The notes under the pieces are model-generated. The model made no database searches and was not told where the DNA came from. It saw only the letters and a program-made list of their open reading frames with translations. The position numbers and the translations under genes were made by a program. From Solirubrobacter sp963837485 (GTDB lineage: Bacteria; Actinomycetota; Thermoleophilia; Solirubrobacterales; Solirubrobacteraceae), in assembly GCA_963837485.1 (NCBI GenBank), contig CAWINP010000002.1:186001-250000 (forward strand): 64,000 nt of DNA. Reading direction: 5' to 3'. Of this stretch, positions 47,047-55,265 are shown piece after piece. Each line of letters opens with the position of its first letter. Position 1 is the first letter of the stretch.

Positions 47047-47499
47047 ATGCGAATCGGACACGTCCACCTGAAGGTCGCCGACCTCGACCGCTCGCTCGCC
47101 TTCTACCGCGACGCCCTGGGCTTCCAGCTCCAGGGCAGGATCGGCGACCAGGTCGCGTTCCTGTCGGGCGACGGCGACTATCACCACCACATCGGGCTGA
47201 ACACGCTCGAGTCGGCGGGCGGCCCGCCGCCGGCGTCCGGCACGACCGGGCTCTACCACGTCGCGATCGTCTATCCGACGCGCGACGCGCTCGCCCGGGC
47301 CGCGCGCAGCGTGCGCGAGCGCATCAGCCACGGCAGCGACCACGGCGCCAGCGAGGCGGTCTACCTGAGCGACCCCGACGGCAACGGGGTCGAGCTCTAC
47401 TGGGACCGCCCGGTCCACGAGTGGCCGCGCACGCCGGACGGCGCGCTCGCGCTCGTCAACCTCCCGCTCGACGTCGACGCGCTGCTCAGCGCCGCGTGA
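47047..47499 (+). CDS. VOC/glyoxalase family protein
   Basis: A 150-residue vicinal-oxygen-chelate protein. The first beta-alpha-beta-beta-beta unit reads MRIGHVHLKVADLDRSLAFY with metal-ligand His; the second contains LYHVAIVYPTRDALARAARS and ends with YLSDPDGNGVELYWDRP (ligand Glu). It resembles the catechol 2,3-dioxygenase-like subgroup with two units, thus able to bind one metal. Substrate unknown. Its 3' end overlaps the GH31 gene on the other strand by 14 bases. Confidence 0.9.
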   Translation: MRIGHVHLKVADLDRSLAFYRDALGFQLQGRIGDQVAFLSGDGDYHHHIGLNTLESAGGPPPASGTTGLYHVAIVYPTRDALARAARSVRERISHGSDHGASEAVYLSDPDGNGVELYWDRPVHEWPRTPDGALALVNLPLDVDALLSAA

Positions 47500-49576
47500 A
47501 CGGCAGCTCGGGCACGGAGACCACCTGCGCCTCGCCGCCGCGGAGCAGCTCGAGCTCGAGCGCGTACGGCGGCGCGTAGTCGCCTTCGCGCGCGGACACC
47601 TGGACCGCGCCGCCGCCGACCGTCACGGAGAACCGCGAGGACGGCCCGAAGCCGTCGCCGGCGTCCTCGTAGACCGATCGCGTCACCGCGGCATCGCCTG
47701 ACACGAACACCCGCAGCGTCAACACGTCGACCGGCTCGCCGGTGTGCATCCGCACCGGCCACAGCGGGATCGCGGCGTTCGCCCGCGCGTACACCGCCGG
47801 ACGGCCCAGCGGCGCGTGCGCGAGCACGTGCGCCGGGCCGGCGACCAGCTCGCCCGTCCACCACTGCACCCACTCGCCGCGAGGGAGGTAGACGTGCCGG
47901 TGCTCGACGCCGGGGCGCGTGATCGGGGCGACCAGCAGCGCGTCGCCGAGCAGGAACTCGTCGTCGGCGGTGTAGGTGACCTCGTCGTCCGGATACTCGA
48001 ACAGCAGCGGCCGCAGGATCGGCGCGCCAGTCCGCGAGGCCTCCTCGAAGAGCCCGTACAGGTACGGGAGCAGCCGCATCCGCAGTCGCAGCATGTCGCG
48101 GCAGATCGACTCCCACGGCTCGCCGAACGCCCACGGCTCCTGTGCGATCGACCCCTTCACGGAGTGGTTGCGCAGGAACGGCTGGAACACCGCCGCCTCC
48201 GTCCAGCGCGCCAGCAGCTCGCCGTTGCAGTCGCCGAAGAACCCGCCGCAGTCGACGCCGCAGAACGCCATCCCCGACAGCCCGAGGTTCTGCAGCTGCG
48301 GCATGCTCATCCACAGGTGCTCCCACCAGGAGGAGTTGTCGCCCGTCCATTGCATCGCGTGCCGCTGGAGCCCCGCGAAGCCGGCGCGCGAGATCACGAA
48401 CGGCCGCCGCTCTGGGCGCAGCCGCGCGAGCCCGTCGCGCGTCGCCTGCGCCATCCCGGAGCCGTACAGGTTGTGAACCTCGGCGTGCAGACGCGGCTCC
48501 CCGCCGCCGGGGTGCACGACGTCGTCGGGCATCGTCGACTGCTCGGGCACGAACAGCCCCGGCTCGTTCATGTCGCACCAGATGCCGGCCACGCCGAGCT
48601 CCAGCAGGGCGGCGTGCCACGACCCCCACCACTCGCGCGCCGCCGGGTTCGTGAAGTCCGGGAACGCGCACATCCCCGGCCAGACCACGTTCTGGTACTC
48701 GCGGTCGCGGAACGTGCGGCAGTAGTAGCCGCGCTCGTGCCCCTCCACGTACACCGGGTAGCCGGCGTCGACCTTCACGCCCGGATCGACGATCGTGACC
48801 ACCCGGAAGCCGTCCTCGGCCAGCGCGGCCAGCATCGCCGCCGGATCGGGGAAGCGCTCGGCGTCGAACGTGAAGACGCGGTAGCCGTCCATGTAGTCGA
48901 TGTCGAGGTAGAGGACGTCGCACGGGATCCCGCGATCGCGGAAGCCGCGCGCGATCCCGCGCAGCTCGCCGGCCGACATGTAGCTCCAGCGCGACTGCTG
49001 GTTGCCGAGCGCCCAGATCGGCGGCAGCCCGATGCGCCCGGTCAGCTCCGTGTAGCGCTCGAGCACGTCCCGCGGCGTCGGCGCCTCGAACACGTACAGC
49101 ACCAGGTTGCCGGTGCGCGTCGAGAACACGAGCTCGTCCGGCGCCGCCTTGCAGATGTCGATCTCGGTCCAGCCCGGGTTGTCGAGGAAGACGCCGCGCG
49201 CGCCGCCGCCGGCGAGCCCGAGCACGAACGGGATCGACGTGTAGAGGTTGTTGAACGACGCCGTGTGCCCCTCGGGCGGGTCGTAGTTCCAGAAGATCTG
49301 GTGCGAGTTGGTCTTCTCCAGCCCGGCCGTCCGCTCGCCGCAGCCGAAGAAGCGCTCGCCCGTCCGGCGCGGCAGCACCGCGCGCAACGTGGGCCCGAAC
49401 AGGGCGCCGGGCTCCGTGGTGCCGGCCTCGAAGCGCATGCCGGCGGGCGGGTCGAGCGAGGCCGCCGGCTGCCATTCGCCGACCACCGCGTCCGAGCCAT
49501 AGTCCGGCGGGCGCCCGGGCGAGAAGAAACCGATCCGGGTCAGGCCCGGAGCGAGCTGCGCGACCTCGACCGTCAA
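47486..49576 (-). CDS. GH31 family alpha-glucosidase-like glycoside hydrolase
   Basis: A 696-residue GH31 enzyme, intracellular (no signal peptide). The nucleophile is in GIWCDMNEPGLFVP (Asp near residue 334), and the acid/base Asp in QWTGDNSSWWEHL (near 411). Also conserved are NQQSRWSYMSAGELRGIARG, DIDYMDGYRVFTFD and AFCGVDCGGFFGDC. A C-terminal beta-sandwich domain follows. The family acts on alpha-glucosides or, in some branches, alpha-xylosides or sulfoquinovosides. The TTG at 49576 overlaps the TGA of pth (TTGA), an odd but tight coupling between peptidyl-tRNA hydrolase and a glycosidase. Confidence 0.93.
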   Translation of the reverse strand: MTVEVAQLAPGLTRIGFFSPGRPPDYGSDAVVGEWQPAASLDPPAGMRFEAGTTEPGALFGPTLRAVLPRRTGERFFGCGERTAGLEKTNSHQIFWNYDPPEGHTASFNNLYTSIPFVLGLAGGGARGVFLDNPGWTEIDICKAAPDELVFSTRTGNLVLYVFEAPTPRDVLERYTELTGRIGLPPIWALGNQQSRWSYMSAGELRGIARGFRDRGIPCDVLYLDIDYMDGYRVFTFDAERFPDPAAMLAALAEDGFRVVTIVDPGVKVDAGYPVYVEGHERGYYCRTFRDREYQNVVWPGMCAFPDFTNPAAREWWGSWHAALLELGVAGIWCDMNEPGLFVPEQSTMPDDVVHPGGGEPRLHAEVHNLYGSGMAQATRDGLARLRPERRPFVISRAGFAGLQRHAMQWTGDNSSWWEHLWMSMPQLQNLGLSGMAFCGVDCGGFFGDCNGELLARWTEAAVFQPFLRNHSVKGSIAQEPWAFGEPWESICRDMLRLRMRLLPYLYGLFEEASRTGAPILRPLLFEYPDDEVTYTADDEFLLGDALLVAPITRPGVEHRHVYLPRGEWVQWWTGELVAGPAHVLAHAPLGRPAVYARANAAIPLWPVRMHTGEPVDVLTLRVFVSGDAAVTRSVYEDAGDGFGPSSRFSVTVGGGAVQVSAREGDYAPPYALELELLRGGEAQVVSVPELPFTRR

Positions 49577-50142
49577 GCGGCGGAGCCTACGACACGCTCC
49601 GCCTCGTCGGCGGCATGGTCGATCAGCGCCGCGACGTCGGGCGCCGGCTGGCGCCACTTGCCGAGCACGTACGCCGCCACGATGTCCGGGTCGGTCGAGT
49701 CGGGTCGTCCGACCCCGATCCTGACGCGGTGGAAGTCGGCGCCCCCGAGCTCGCGCTTGAGCGACTTCAGGCCGTTATGGCCCGCGAGCCCGCCGCCCAG
49801 CCGCACGCGGATCTCGCCGAACGGCAGGTCGATCTCGTCGTGCAGCACCAGGACGCGGTCGAGGTCGAGATGGAACGAGCCGCGGGCGGGTCCCACGGAC
49901 CGGCCCGCTTCGTTCATGTAGGTCTGCGGCTTCAGCAGCGCCACCCGAGGGCCGCCCACCCCGGTCCGTCCCTCCGCCAGCTCGCCGGCGTACTTCTTCT
50001 TGGGCTTCGGCAGGTCCCAGCGGCGCGCGAGCGCGTCGGCGACCTTGAACCCGACGTTGTGCGGCGTCTCGGCGTAGCCGGGGCCCGGATTCCCGAGCCC
50101 CACGACCAGCCAGTCGACCGGCGTCGAGGCGAAGAGCTTCAG
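49573..50142 (-). CDS. pth: Peptidyl-tRNA hydrolase
   Basis: A 189-residue Pth from the probable CTG start at 50142. Catalytic residues are present: Asn-18 and His-28 in WLVVGLGNPGPGYAETPHNV, Asp in VLHDEIDLPFGEIR, and the loop GGGLAGHNGLKSLKRELGG. It recycles peptidyl-tRNA that drops off the ribosome. The usual GTG at 50103 would begin in the middle of the first beta-strand (VVGLGNPG) and remove 13 residues that align with other Pths. The CTG overlaps the TGA of rplY (CTGA), the same four-base coupling seen throughout the window. Gene order rplY-pth is ancestral in actinobacteria. Confidence 0.93.
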   Translation of the reverse strand: MKLFASTPVDWLVVGLGNPGPGYAETPHNVGFKVADALARRWDLPKPKKKYAGELAEGRTGVGGPRVALLKPQTYMNEAGRSVGPARGSFHLDLDRVLVLHDEIDLPFGEIRVRLGGGLAGHNGLKSLKRELGGADFHRVRIGVGRPDSTDPDIVAAYVLGKWRQPAPDVAALIDHAADEAERVVGSAA

Positions 50143-50816
50143 GACTCGTCGCCCTCGGAGGCTGGCTCCTCGGACGAGCCCTCCTCCGAGTCGGCCGCGC
50201 CCTCGGCGCCCTCGCCCACGAGCCCGGTCTCGGTCTCGATCTCGTCGTCGACCGGCTCGACGGTCGGCGGCATGATCGACGCGATGAGGGTGTCCGCATC
50301 GTCGATCAGCGTGACGCCCGCCGGCGCGGTGAGCGCTTCGAGCGTCACCGTCGCGTTCATCTCGAGCCCGGAGACGTCGTACTTGATCGAGTCCGGGATA
50401 TCCCCCGGAAGTGCCTCGATCGTGATTTCGCGAGTTTCCTGCGAGAGCACGCCGCCCTCGACGACGCCGGGAGCCTCGTCGGCGCCGACCAGCTCGACCG
50501 TCACGGTCGTCTGGATCGCTTCATCCATGCGGACTCGCAGGAAGTCGACATGCACGGCCTCGCCGCGCACGGGGTGCCGCTGGACGTCCTTGACGAGCAC
50601 CGGCGTGCCCTTCGCGCCGTCGAGCGAGACCTCGAGGATCGCTCCGGACCGGGCGAGCGTGTTGCGGAGGATCCGGGCGTCGACCGCGAAGTGGGTCGGC
50701 GCGTCGCCGCCGCCGTAGATGACGCCCGGCACGAGGCCGCTGCGCCGCAGCCTGCGGGCGTTTCTGGACCCCTCGGGGTCGCGGGCGATGATTGAAAGCG
50801 AAGTGGAGTCGGCCAT
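50139..50816 (-). CDS. rplY: 50S ribosomal protein L25/general stress protein Ctc
   Basis: A 225-residue long-form L25 (TL5/Ctc). The N-terminal 5S-rRNA-binding domain has RDPEGSRNARRLRRSGLVPG and VIYGGG, with the TL5 domain at about residues 95-185 (QTTVTVELVGADEAPGVVEG, EITIEALPGDIPDSIKYDV). A flexible acidic tail rich in Glu and Ser ends GDES. It binds 5S rRNA in the central protuberance. The ATG at 50816 is preceded by the sequence GACAGACATGGCC-like context without a strong ribosome site. Its TGA is the pth start. Confidence 0.95.
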   Translation of the reverse strand: MADSTSLSIIARDPEGSRNARRLRRSGLVPGVIYGGGDAPTHFAVDARILRNTLARSGAILEVSLDGAKGTPVLVKDVQRHPVRGEAVHVDFLRVRMDEAIQTTVTVELVGADEAPGVVEGGVLSQETREITIEALPGDIPDSIKYDVSGLEMNATVTLEALTAPAGVTLIDDADTLIASIMPPTVEPVDDEIETETGLVGEGAEGAADSEEGSSEEPASEGDES

Positions 50817-50923
50817 GTCTGTAGGGCCGCCGCGGGCAGGGGAGATCAAGGCGCGACGAGCGGCTGCCGATGGTAGCGAAAGGCGTCTGGCACCACGGCG
50901 CGCCGGGTAATTATGTTGAGTAG

Positions 50924-51256
50924 ATGTCCCCCGACTCGGAGCTGCTTGTGATCTTCGGTGTCCTGCATTTCGTCGCTCTGGCCCTTGGCGGCGTGCTGTT
51001 CGTGATGTTCCTGCGGAGCGACGGCGCTTCATCCTGGCCCCAGGACGACGAGGACGAAGGGGGCGGCGGCGGCAACGACCGCGTCAACGACAAGCCGAAG
51101 ACCTCTCCGTCGGGCGGGATCCCGCTTCCGAGCGCCGTGCAGTCCAACACGCGGCTGCGCTCGGCCACGGACAAGCTCGCCGACCCGAGCCGCCGGCGCG
51201 TCCGCCAGCGCGAGCACCAGCCGGTGCGGATCCGGCCGCGGATCCCGGCCCGTTAA
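50924..51256 (+). CDS. Small single-span membrane protein
   Basis: A 110-residue protein beginning MSPDSELLVIFGVLHFVALA with one span (to about residue 30). It has an acidic/Gly linker (DDEDEGGGGGND) and a basic C-terminal tail (SRRRVRQREHQPVRIRPRIP). N-out/C-in topology is likely. No family recognised. Its TAA stop is the first TAA of the family-B repeat copy 4. It is convergent with the GH2 gene and divergent from rplY. Confidence 0.7.
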   Translation: MSPDSELLVIFGVLHFVALALGGVLFVMFLRSDGASSWPQDDEDEGGGGGNDRVNDKPKTSPSGGIPLPSAVQSNTRLRSATDKLADPSRRRVRQREHQPVRIRPRIPAR

Positions 51257-51303
51257 GGCCGGCGGATGGGGTGCCCCGCCCGGGAGGGGCTGCGCTCGCC
51301 TTA
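51253..51303. repeat. Family-B-like repeat, copy 4 (divergent)
   Basis: Starts TTAAGGCCGGCGGATGGGGT and ends CGCTCGCCTTA, with the same frame TTAAGG...GGGG...CCTTA as the other copies but about six bases longer and less similar inside. It provides the TAA of the plus-strand gene and, as TTA, the stop of the GH2 gene on the minus strand. Confidence 0.55.
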
Positions 51304-53184
51304 GTTCGCGGGGCCGAACTGCTGCGTCTGGGTGAACCAGCGCTGCACGTCGGCGAACGCGGGCTTGTGCACACCGTCGTAGGAGATCAGGCCCTTCTGG
51401 AACAGCGGTGACAGCGGGCGCGGGTTACCGCCCTCCCAGCCGGGCCTCACCCAGAACTCGTTCAGCGCCCAGTACAGCGCGCCGCTCAGCCAGGGCTTGG
51501 TCGCGAACACGCCGAGCTGGTAGTTGACCCACTCCTGCTGGAACGCGTAGGTGCCCTTCTCCTCCGGCGGCCCGTCGCGGTTGGCCTCGGCGCCGAACTC
51601 GGTGATCATGATCGCCTGCTTGGCGTAGCACTGGCGCACGGCGTCGAGGTAGGCGGGAAGCTTCGTGCGGTCGAAGATCTGGCCGCTCGGCCCGGGGTAC
51701 CAGCCGAAGTAGTCGTTGACCCCGAGCACGTCCAGCGGCGCGTATGAGCCGGCCTGGCAGAGCGAGGACGGGTAGCCGGCGACGGCGATCCCGACCGGGC
51801 GCGTGGGATCCATCTGATGCGCGAAGCTCGCCGCCGACTTGATGTAGGCGTTCTGGACCGGGCCCGGCTGCGAGGAGAGCTCGTTGCCGATCGACCACAG
51901 CATCACCGACGGGTGGTTCTCGTTGGCGGCGATGTTCTTGCCGAGCTCCTTGGTCGCCAGCCGGCGCACCGACTTGAGCTTGAGGTACTGCGTCTTGACG
52001 GCGTAGACGGGAACCTCGGACCAGATCAGCAGGCCCAGGCGGTCGGCCAGCTCGTGCGTGTACGGGTGCAGCGGGTAGTGCGTGCGGATCACCGTCGCGC
52101 CGAGCTCCTTGGCGTCCTTGAGCAGCTGCTCGCGGCGCGCGTCGTCGATCGCGAAGCCGTCGGCCTTGGAGTCCTCATGCAGGCCGACGCCGCGCAGGTT
52201 CAGCGGCTGGCCGTTGAGGACGAGCCTGCCATTGGAGACCTTGATCGAGCGGATCCCGCTGTGCAGGTCATAGCCGGAGACCTTCTTGCCGTCGGCCCGG
52301 ACGGTGAAGTGGACGGCGTAGAGGTTCGGGTCGCGCGGGCTCCAGAGCTGCGGCTTGTCGATCCGCAGCGTGTCCGTGAACGCCGCCACGCCGCCGCCGC
52401 TCATGTTCTTGGTTCCGAGGTTGACCTTGCGCGAGCCGAACGAGCCGGTGACGCTGACGCGCCGGGTTCGCGGGTCCACGTTGCGCAGCGTGATGCGCAT
52501 CTGGACGTCCGCCGCGCACGTCGCGCACGCCAGCACCGGGCGCACCTGCACCTGCTTGTAGTCGACCGTGTCGAGCTTCTCGAGGTAGACCTCGCGCTGG
52601 ATGCCGCCGTAGTTCCACCAGCCGCCGGTCGGCACGCCGGCCTCGTTGAGGCCGCTCGGCGGGAAGTCGGTCGGCAGCCGGCGCGAGTCGACGCGGATCA
52701 CGAGCCGGTTGGTGCCCTTGCGCTTGAGCCCCGGAAGCTGCATCGAGAACGGGATGTAGGCGCCGGTGTTCTCACCGATCGGCCGCCCGTTGAGCCACAC
52801 GCGCGAGCGGTAGTTGACCGACTCGAAGCGCACCGCCCACTTCAGCGCGGAGTTGGCGTTCGGCAGCTCGAAGTCCTTGCGATACCAGCCGATCCCGCCG
52901 GCCATCGACTCGTTCGACGCGTCGCCGACGTTCCACACGTTCGGCACCTTGACCGCCTTCCAGCCCTCGCTCGACGACTGGCGCATGTAGTGCTGCTTGA
53001 CGCCCTGATCGGCGTTGTCGAGCCGGAACAGCCAGTCGCCGTCCATCAGGTACCGGCCCTCCGGGCCGTCGGCGTACAGCGTCTTGCTCGAGGGCTTGTC
53101 GGCCGCGCGGGCATGGGCGGGAACCAGCGCCAGCAACGCGATCGCGGGCAGGAGGAGTCTCAGCGGGGCGCGCATCACGGGCAT
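51301..53184 (-). CDS. Secreted GH2 family beta-galactosidase/beta-glucuronidase
   Basis: A 627-residue exported GH2 glycosidase. Signal peptide MRAPLRLLLPAIALLALVPA precedes a jelly-roll N-terminal domain (WRVWLNGRPIGENTGAYIPF-like), an Ig-like domain and the TIM barrel. Barrel motifs are RGVGLHEDSKADGF, ATVIRTHYPLHPYTHELADR and the acid/base WSIGNELSSQ (Glu near 433). The nucleophile is MITEFGAEANRDG (Glu near 529). It should cleave beta-galactosides, -glucuronides or related glycans outside the cell. Start ATG at 53184 or 53175 both give the same signal peptide. It is on the same strand as other secreted-protein genes between prs and rplY. Confidence 0.9.
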   Translation of the reverse strand: MPVMRAPLRLLLPAIALLALVPAHARAADKPSSKTLYADGPEGRYLMDGDWLFRLDNADQGVKQHYMRQSSSEGWKAVKVPNVWNVGDASNESMAGGIGWYRKDFELPNANSALKWAVRFESVNYRSRVWLNGRPIGENTGAYIPFSMQLPGLKRKGTNRLVIRVDSRRLPTDFPPSGLNEAGVPTGGWWNYGGIQREVYLEKLDTVDYKQVQVRPVLACATCAADVQMRITLRNVDPRTRRVSVTGSFGSRKVNLGTKNMSGGGVAAFTDTLRIDKPQLWSPRDPNLYAVHFTVRADGKKVSGYDLHSGIRSIKVSNGRLVLNGQPLNLRGVGLHEDSKADGFAIDDARREQLLKDAKELGATVIRTHYPLHPYTHELADRLGLLIWSEVPVYAVKTQYLKLKSVRRLATKELGKNIAANENHPSVMLWSIGNELSSQPGPVQNAYIKSAASFAHQMDPTRPVGIAVAGYPSSLCQAGSYAPLDVLGVNDYFGWYPGPSGQIFDRTKLPAYLDAVRQCYAKQAIMITEFGAEANRDGPPEEKGTYAFQQEWVNYQLGVFATKPWLSGALYWALNEFWVRPGWEGGNPRPLSPLFQKGLISYDGVHKPAFADVQRWFTQTQQFGPAN

Positions 53185-53215
53185 TGTCAACACAGGCGCC
53201 GGAGGGAAAGAGCGG

Positions 53216-53665
53216 TCACGGGCACGACGACTCGTTTCCGATCGGCGCGGAGATCGACAGCAGCTCGACCGTGTTGCCGGTCAGCGGCCCGTCGCGCCGG
53301 ACGCGCACGCACTGGACGACCGGGAGCCCCTGGCGCCCGGCGCGCCAGGCGATCCGGCCGGTGCCGAGCCTGCGCGTGAACGTGACCTGCACCGAGGGGT
53401 CGTAGCGGAGGATCTCGACGTCGCCGGGGCGCCTGAGCTTGGCCACGAACTCGCGCGTGGTCGCCGCGCAGGCCGTCTCGGCCTCGCACGCGGGCGTCAG
53501 CTTCAGCACCGTGCCGGCGTCCCCGCGCGCCTCCGCCCGCGCCACGTCGAGCACGCTGTTGCGCTCCGTCCCGGCGGCGCTCAGCGCCCGCGCCAGCATC
53601 GCGGAGACGCCGAGGAAGACGAAGATGAGGAAGCCGACAACGATCAGGATGCGGGTCCGGCGCAC
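53216..53665 (-). CDS. Single-span membrane protein of unknown function
   Basis: A 149-residue protein with N-terminal anchor (MRRTRILIVVGFLIFVFLGV) and an outer domain of about 115 residues. The domain contains four Cys (PACEAETACAA, VVQCVRVRR, ESSCP) that could form two disulfides. The domain is beta-rich (VQVTFTRRLGTGRIAWRAG). No family recognised. It lies upstream of the GH2 gene on the same strand with 31 bases between, so it may belong to the same transcript. Confidence 0.7.
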   Translation of the reverse strand: MRRTRILIVVGFLIFVFLGVSAMLARALSAAGTERNSVLDVARAEARGDAGTVLKLTPACEAETACAATTREFVAKLRRPGDVEILRYDPSVQVTFTRRLGTGRIAWRAGRQGLPVVQCVRVRRDGPLTGNTVELLSISAPIGNESSCP

Positions 53666-53704
53666 GCGGGCGGGCAGACTAGCCGCCCGCCGTGAGCGCG
53701 AGCC

Positions 53705-54409
53705 TTAGCCGGCCTGAGGGAAGTCGTCTCCGGAGAGCTCGAGGAAGCGCTGGACGGACGCCTCCTGGCGCCCGAGCTGCTCGGCCATCCGGCGTGCGTG
53801 CTCGGCCGCGAGCGCAAGGAAGTCCTCCAGGCAGCGCTCGGGATCGTCCGGCAGCGGATACACGCGCGCCACGTCCTGCTGGGCGCACGCGATCCCCATC
53901 GGCGGGCGGCCCTCGGCGAGCGCCCGCGCGCTGCAGACCGCGGCCACCACGAAGCCCTTGTCCGGCGCCACGAGCGCCGTCGGCATCAGCCGGTGAGCGG
54001 GCAGGCGGACGCTCAGGTGCACGCTGTGGTCGACCTTCACATGCGCGCGGACGAGCTCCTCCACCGGCTCGCGCCAGATGTCGAGCACGGTGTCGGCGCC
54101 GACCAGCGCGTCGCGCAGGGCGCCGGCCTGCTCGGCGAACATGTGCTCGGCCTCGTCGCGGTCCTCGGCGGCGGCGAGGTCCAGGTCGCAGGGCACGCGC
54201 ATCAGCTCGTCGCGCGAGACGGCCTCGCCGGCCGCGCGGCCGCCCTTGGCGATGTAGGTCTGGACGGTTCCGAGGTCGCGGCGGCCGTGGAAGACGACCG
54301 TGAGCGTGTCACTCAGCGTGAGCGGCGCGACGCGCAGCGCGACGGAGGCGGCGGCCTCGGCGTCGATCAGGGCCCTTCTCAGCAGGTCCTCTGCGTGGTC
54401 TTCGTCCAT
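53705..54409 (-). CDS. Conserved-looking cytosolic protein of unknown function
   Basis: A 234-residue soluble protein starting at MDEDHAEDLL, chosen because GGAGA lies five to eight bases upstream; another ATG at 54430 adds seven residues. It contains TLSDTLTVVFHGRRDLGTVQ, AGALRDALVGADTVLDIWRE and a long helical end (EDFLALAAEHARRMAEQLGR). The FHGRRDLG segment and the regular alpha/beta alternation look like a globular domain, but no family is recognised. Divergent to the DUF4235 gene, with about 100 bases between the start codons. Confidence 0.7.
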   Translation of the reverse strand: MDEDHAEDLLRRALIDAEAAASVALRVAPLTLSDTLTVVFHGRRDLGTVQTYIAKGGRAAGEAVSRDELMRVPCDLDLAAAEDRDEAEHMFAEQAGALRDALVGADTVLDIWREPVEELVRAHVKVDHSVHLSVRLPAHRLMPTALVAPDKGFVVAAVCSARALAEGRPPMGIACAQQDVARVYPLPDDPERCLEDFLALAAEHARRMAEQLGRQEASVQRFLELSGDDFPQAG

Positions 54410-54509
54410 AGCGATCTCCTGGGAGATCATCGACAGTTGTAGCCGTAATGTTTACCGCCCTTCGGGCGGAACGAACCTGGCCTTCCGGTCGAACGGGTAA
54501 GGTCGCCGC

Positions 54510-54803
54510 GTGCTCTTCAAGCTCCTCTACAAGCCATTCGGCTTCATCGCGGGCATCGTGGCCGGCCTGCTCGGGCGCAAGGCGTTCGACGTCGTGTGGT
54601 CCAAGCTCGACAAGGAGGAGCCGCCAAAGGGCACCACGGAGCACGCGCCGTGGCCGAAGATCCTCGGCGCCGCCGCGCTCCAGGGCGTGATCTTCCAGAC
54701 CACGCGCGTGGCCGTCGACCGCTACGCGGCGACCGGCTGGCGCTACCTGACCGGCTTCTGGCCGGGCGAGCAGCGCCAGAAGCCGTATCCGGACGCAGAC
54801 TAG
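54510..54803 (+). CDS. DUF4235 family membrane protein
   Basis: A 97-residue protein of the actinobacterial DUF4235 type. MLFKLLYKPFGFIAGIVAGL has the first span, followed by FDVVWSKLDKEEPPKGTTEH (the conserved W-x4-D-x-PP motif). A second hydrophobic segment (ILGAAALQGVIFQTTRVAVD) leads to the short basic end GYRYLTG-like. The family is restricted to actinobacteria and has no known role. GTG start at 54510. The TAG stop is part of a 20-base inverted-repeat arm. Confidence 0.88.
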   Translation: MLFKLLYKPFGFIAGIVAGLLGRKAFDVVWSKLDKEEPPKGTTEHAPWPKILGAAALQGVIFQTTRVAVDRYAATGWRYLTGFWPGEQRQKPYPDAD

Positions 54804-54969
54804 GGGTTCGTTGAAGCATGGTCGGTCCGACCGATGGGGTGCAGCCGTGGATGCCTCGGGCCGCACGCGACAGGTGATGCGTGCCCCTGGCACGTGAGCG
54901 TCGAGGGTGGCTCGAGGCGCCGCGGATGCGCCGCAGCGGGCGCACCGGAATGCTTCAACGGGCCCCTAG
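54800..54969. repeat. 170-base inverted-repeat element between convergent genes (family C)
   Basis: CTAGGGGTTCGTTGAAGCAT (54800-54819) is inverted with two mismatches at 54950-54969. Each arm carries the TAG stop of the adjacent gene. The interior has further hairpins (GGTCGGTCCGACC, GTGCCCCTGGCAC) and no coding potential. The first 13 bases of the arm recur at 17234-17246 next to the stop of the sigma-fusion gene. Confidence 0.8.
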
Positions 54970-55265
54970 CCGCCGCCGCGCAGGATGAAGCCGCGCTCGG
55001 CCAGCTCGCCGAGCGCGTCCTCGAAGCCGGCGAAGTCGTGCGCGAGCAGGAGCGTCAACGGCCGCGAGCCGTTGGCGCGCACCCAGCGCCGCAGCGTCGT
55101 CTCGCCCGCCCGCTCGGACGCCTCGGCGAGCAGGTCGAGCAGGATCGCCACCTCCGGCCGCGCGTCCTCCTCGCCAGTGATCACCGCGAGCGGCTCGCTG
55201 TCCAGGATCCGCAGGAGCTCGGAGTCCGAGAGGCCGAGGAGCGACTGTAGACGGGCGGCGCTCAC
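54966..55265 (-). CDS. Small helical protein of unknown function
   Basis: A 99-residue predicted helical protein from GTG 55265 (MSAARLQSLLGLSDSELLRI). Later segments include SEPLAVITGEEDARPEVAIL, WVRANGSRPLTLLLAHDFAG and EDALGELAERGFILRGGG. The GLSDSELLRILDSEPLAVI pattern resembles antitoxin-like or DUF2384-like C-terminal domains seen in actinobacteria, which is a loose resemblance only. The GTG overlaps the TGA of the upstream delta-60-repeat gene (GTGA), so the two are co-translated, and its TAG stop belongs to the inverted-repeat element. Confidence 0.72.
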   Translation of the reverse strand: MSAARLQSLLGLSDSELLRILDSEPLAVITGEEDARPEVAILLDLLAEASERAGETTLRRWVRANGSRPLTLLLAHDFAGFEDALGELAERGFILRGGG

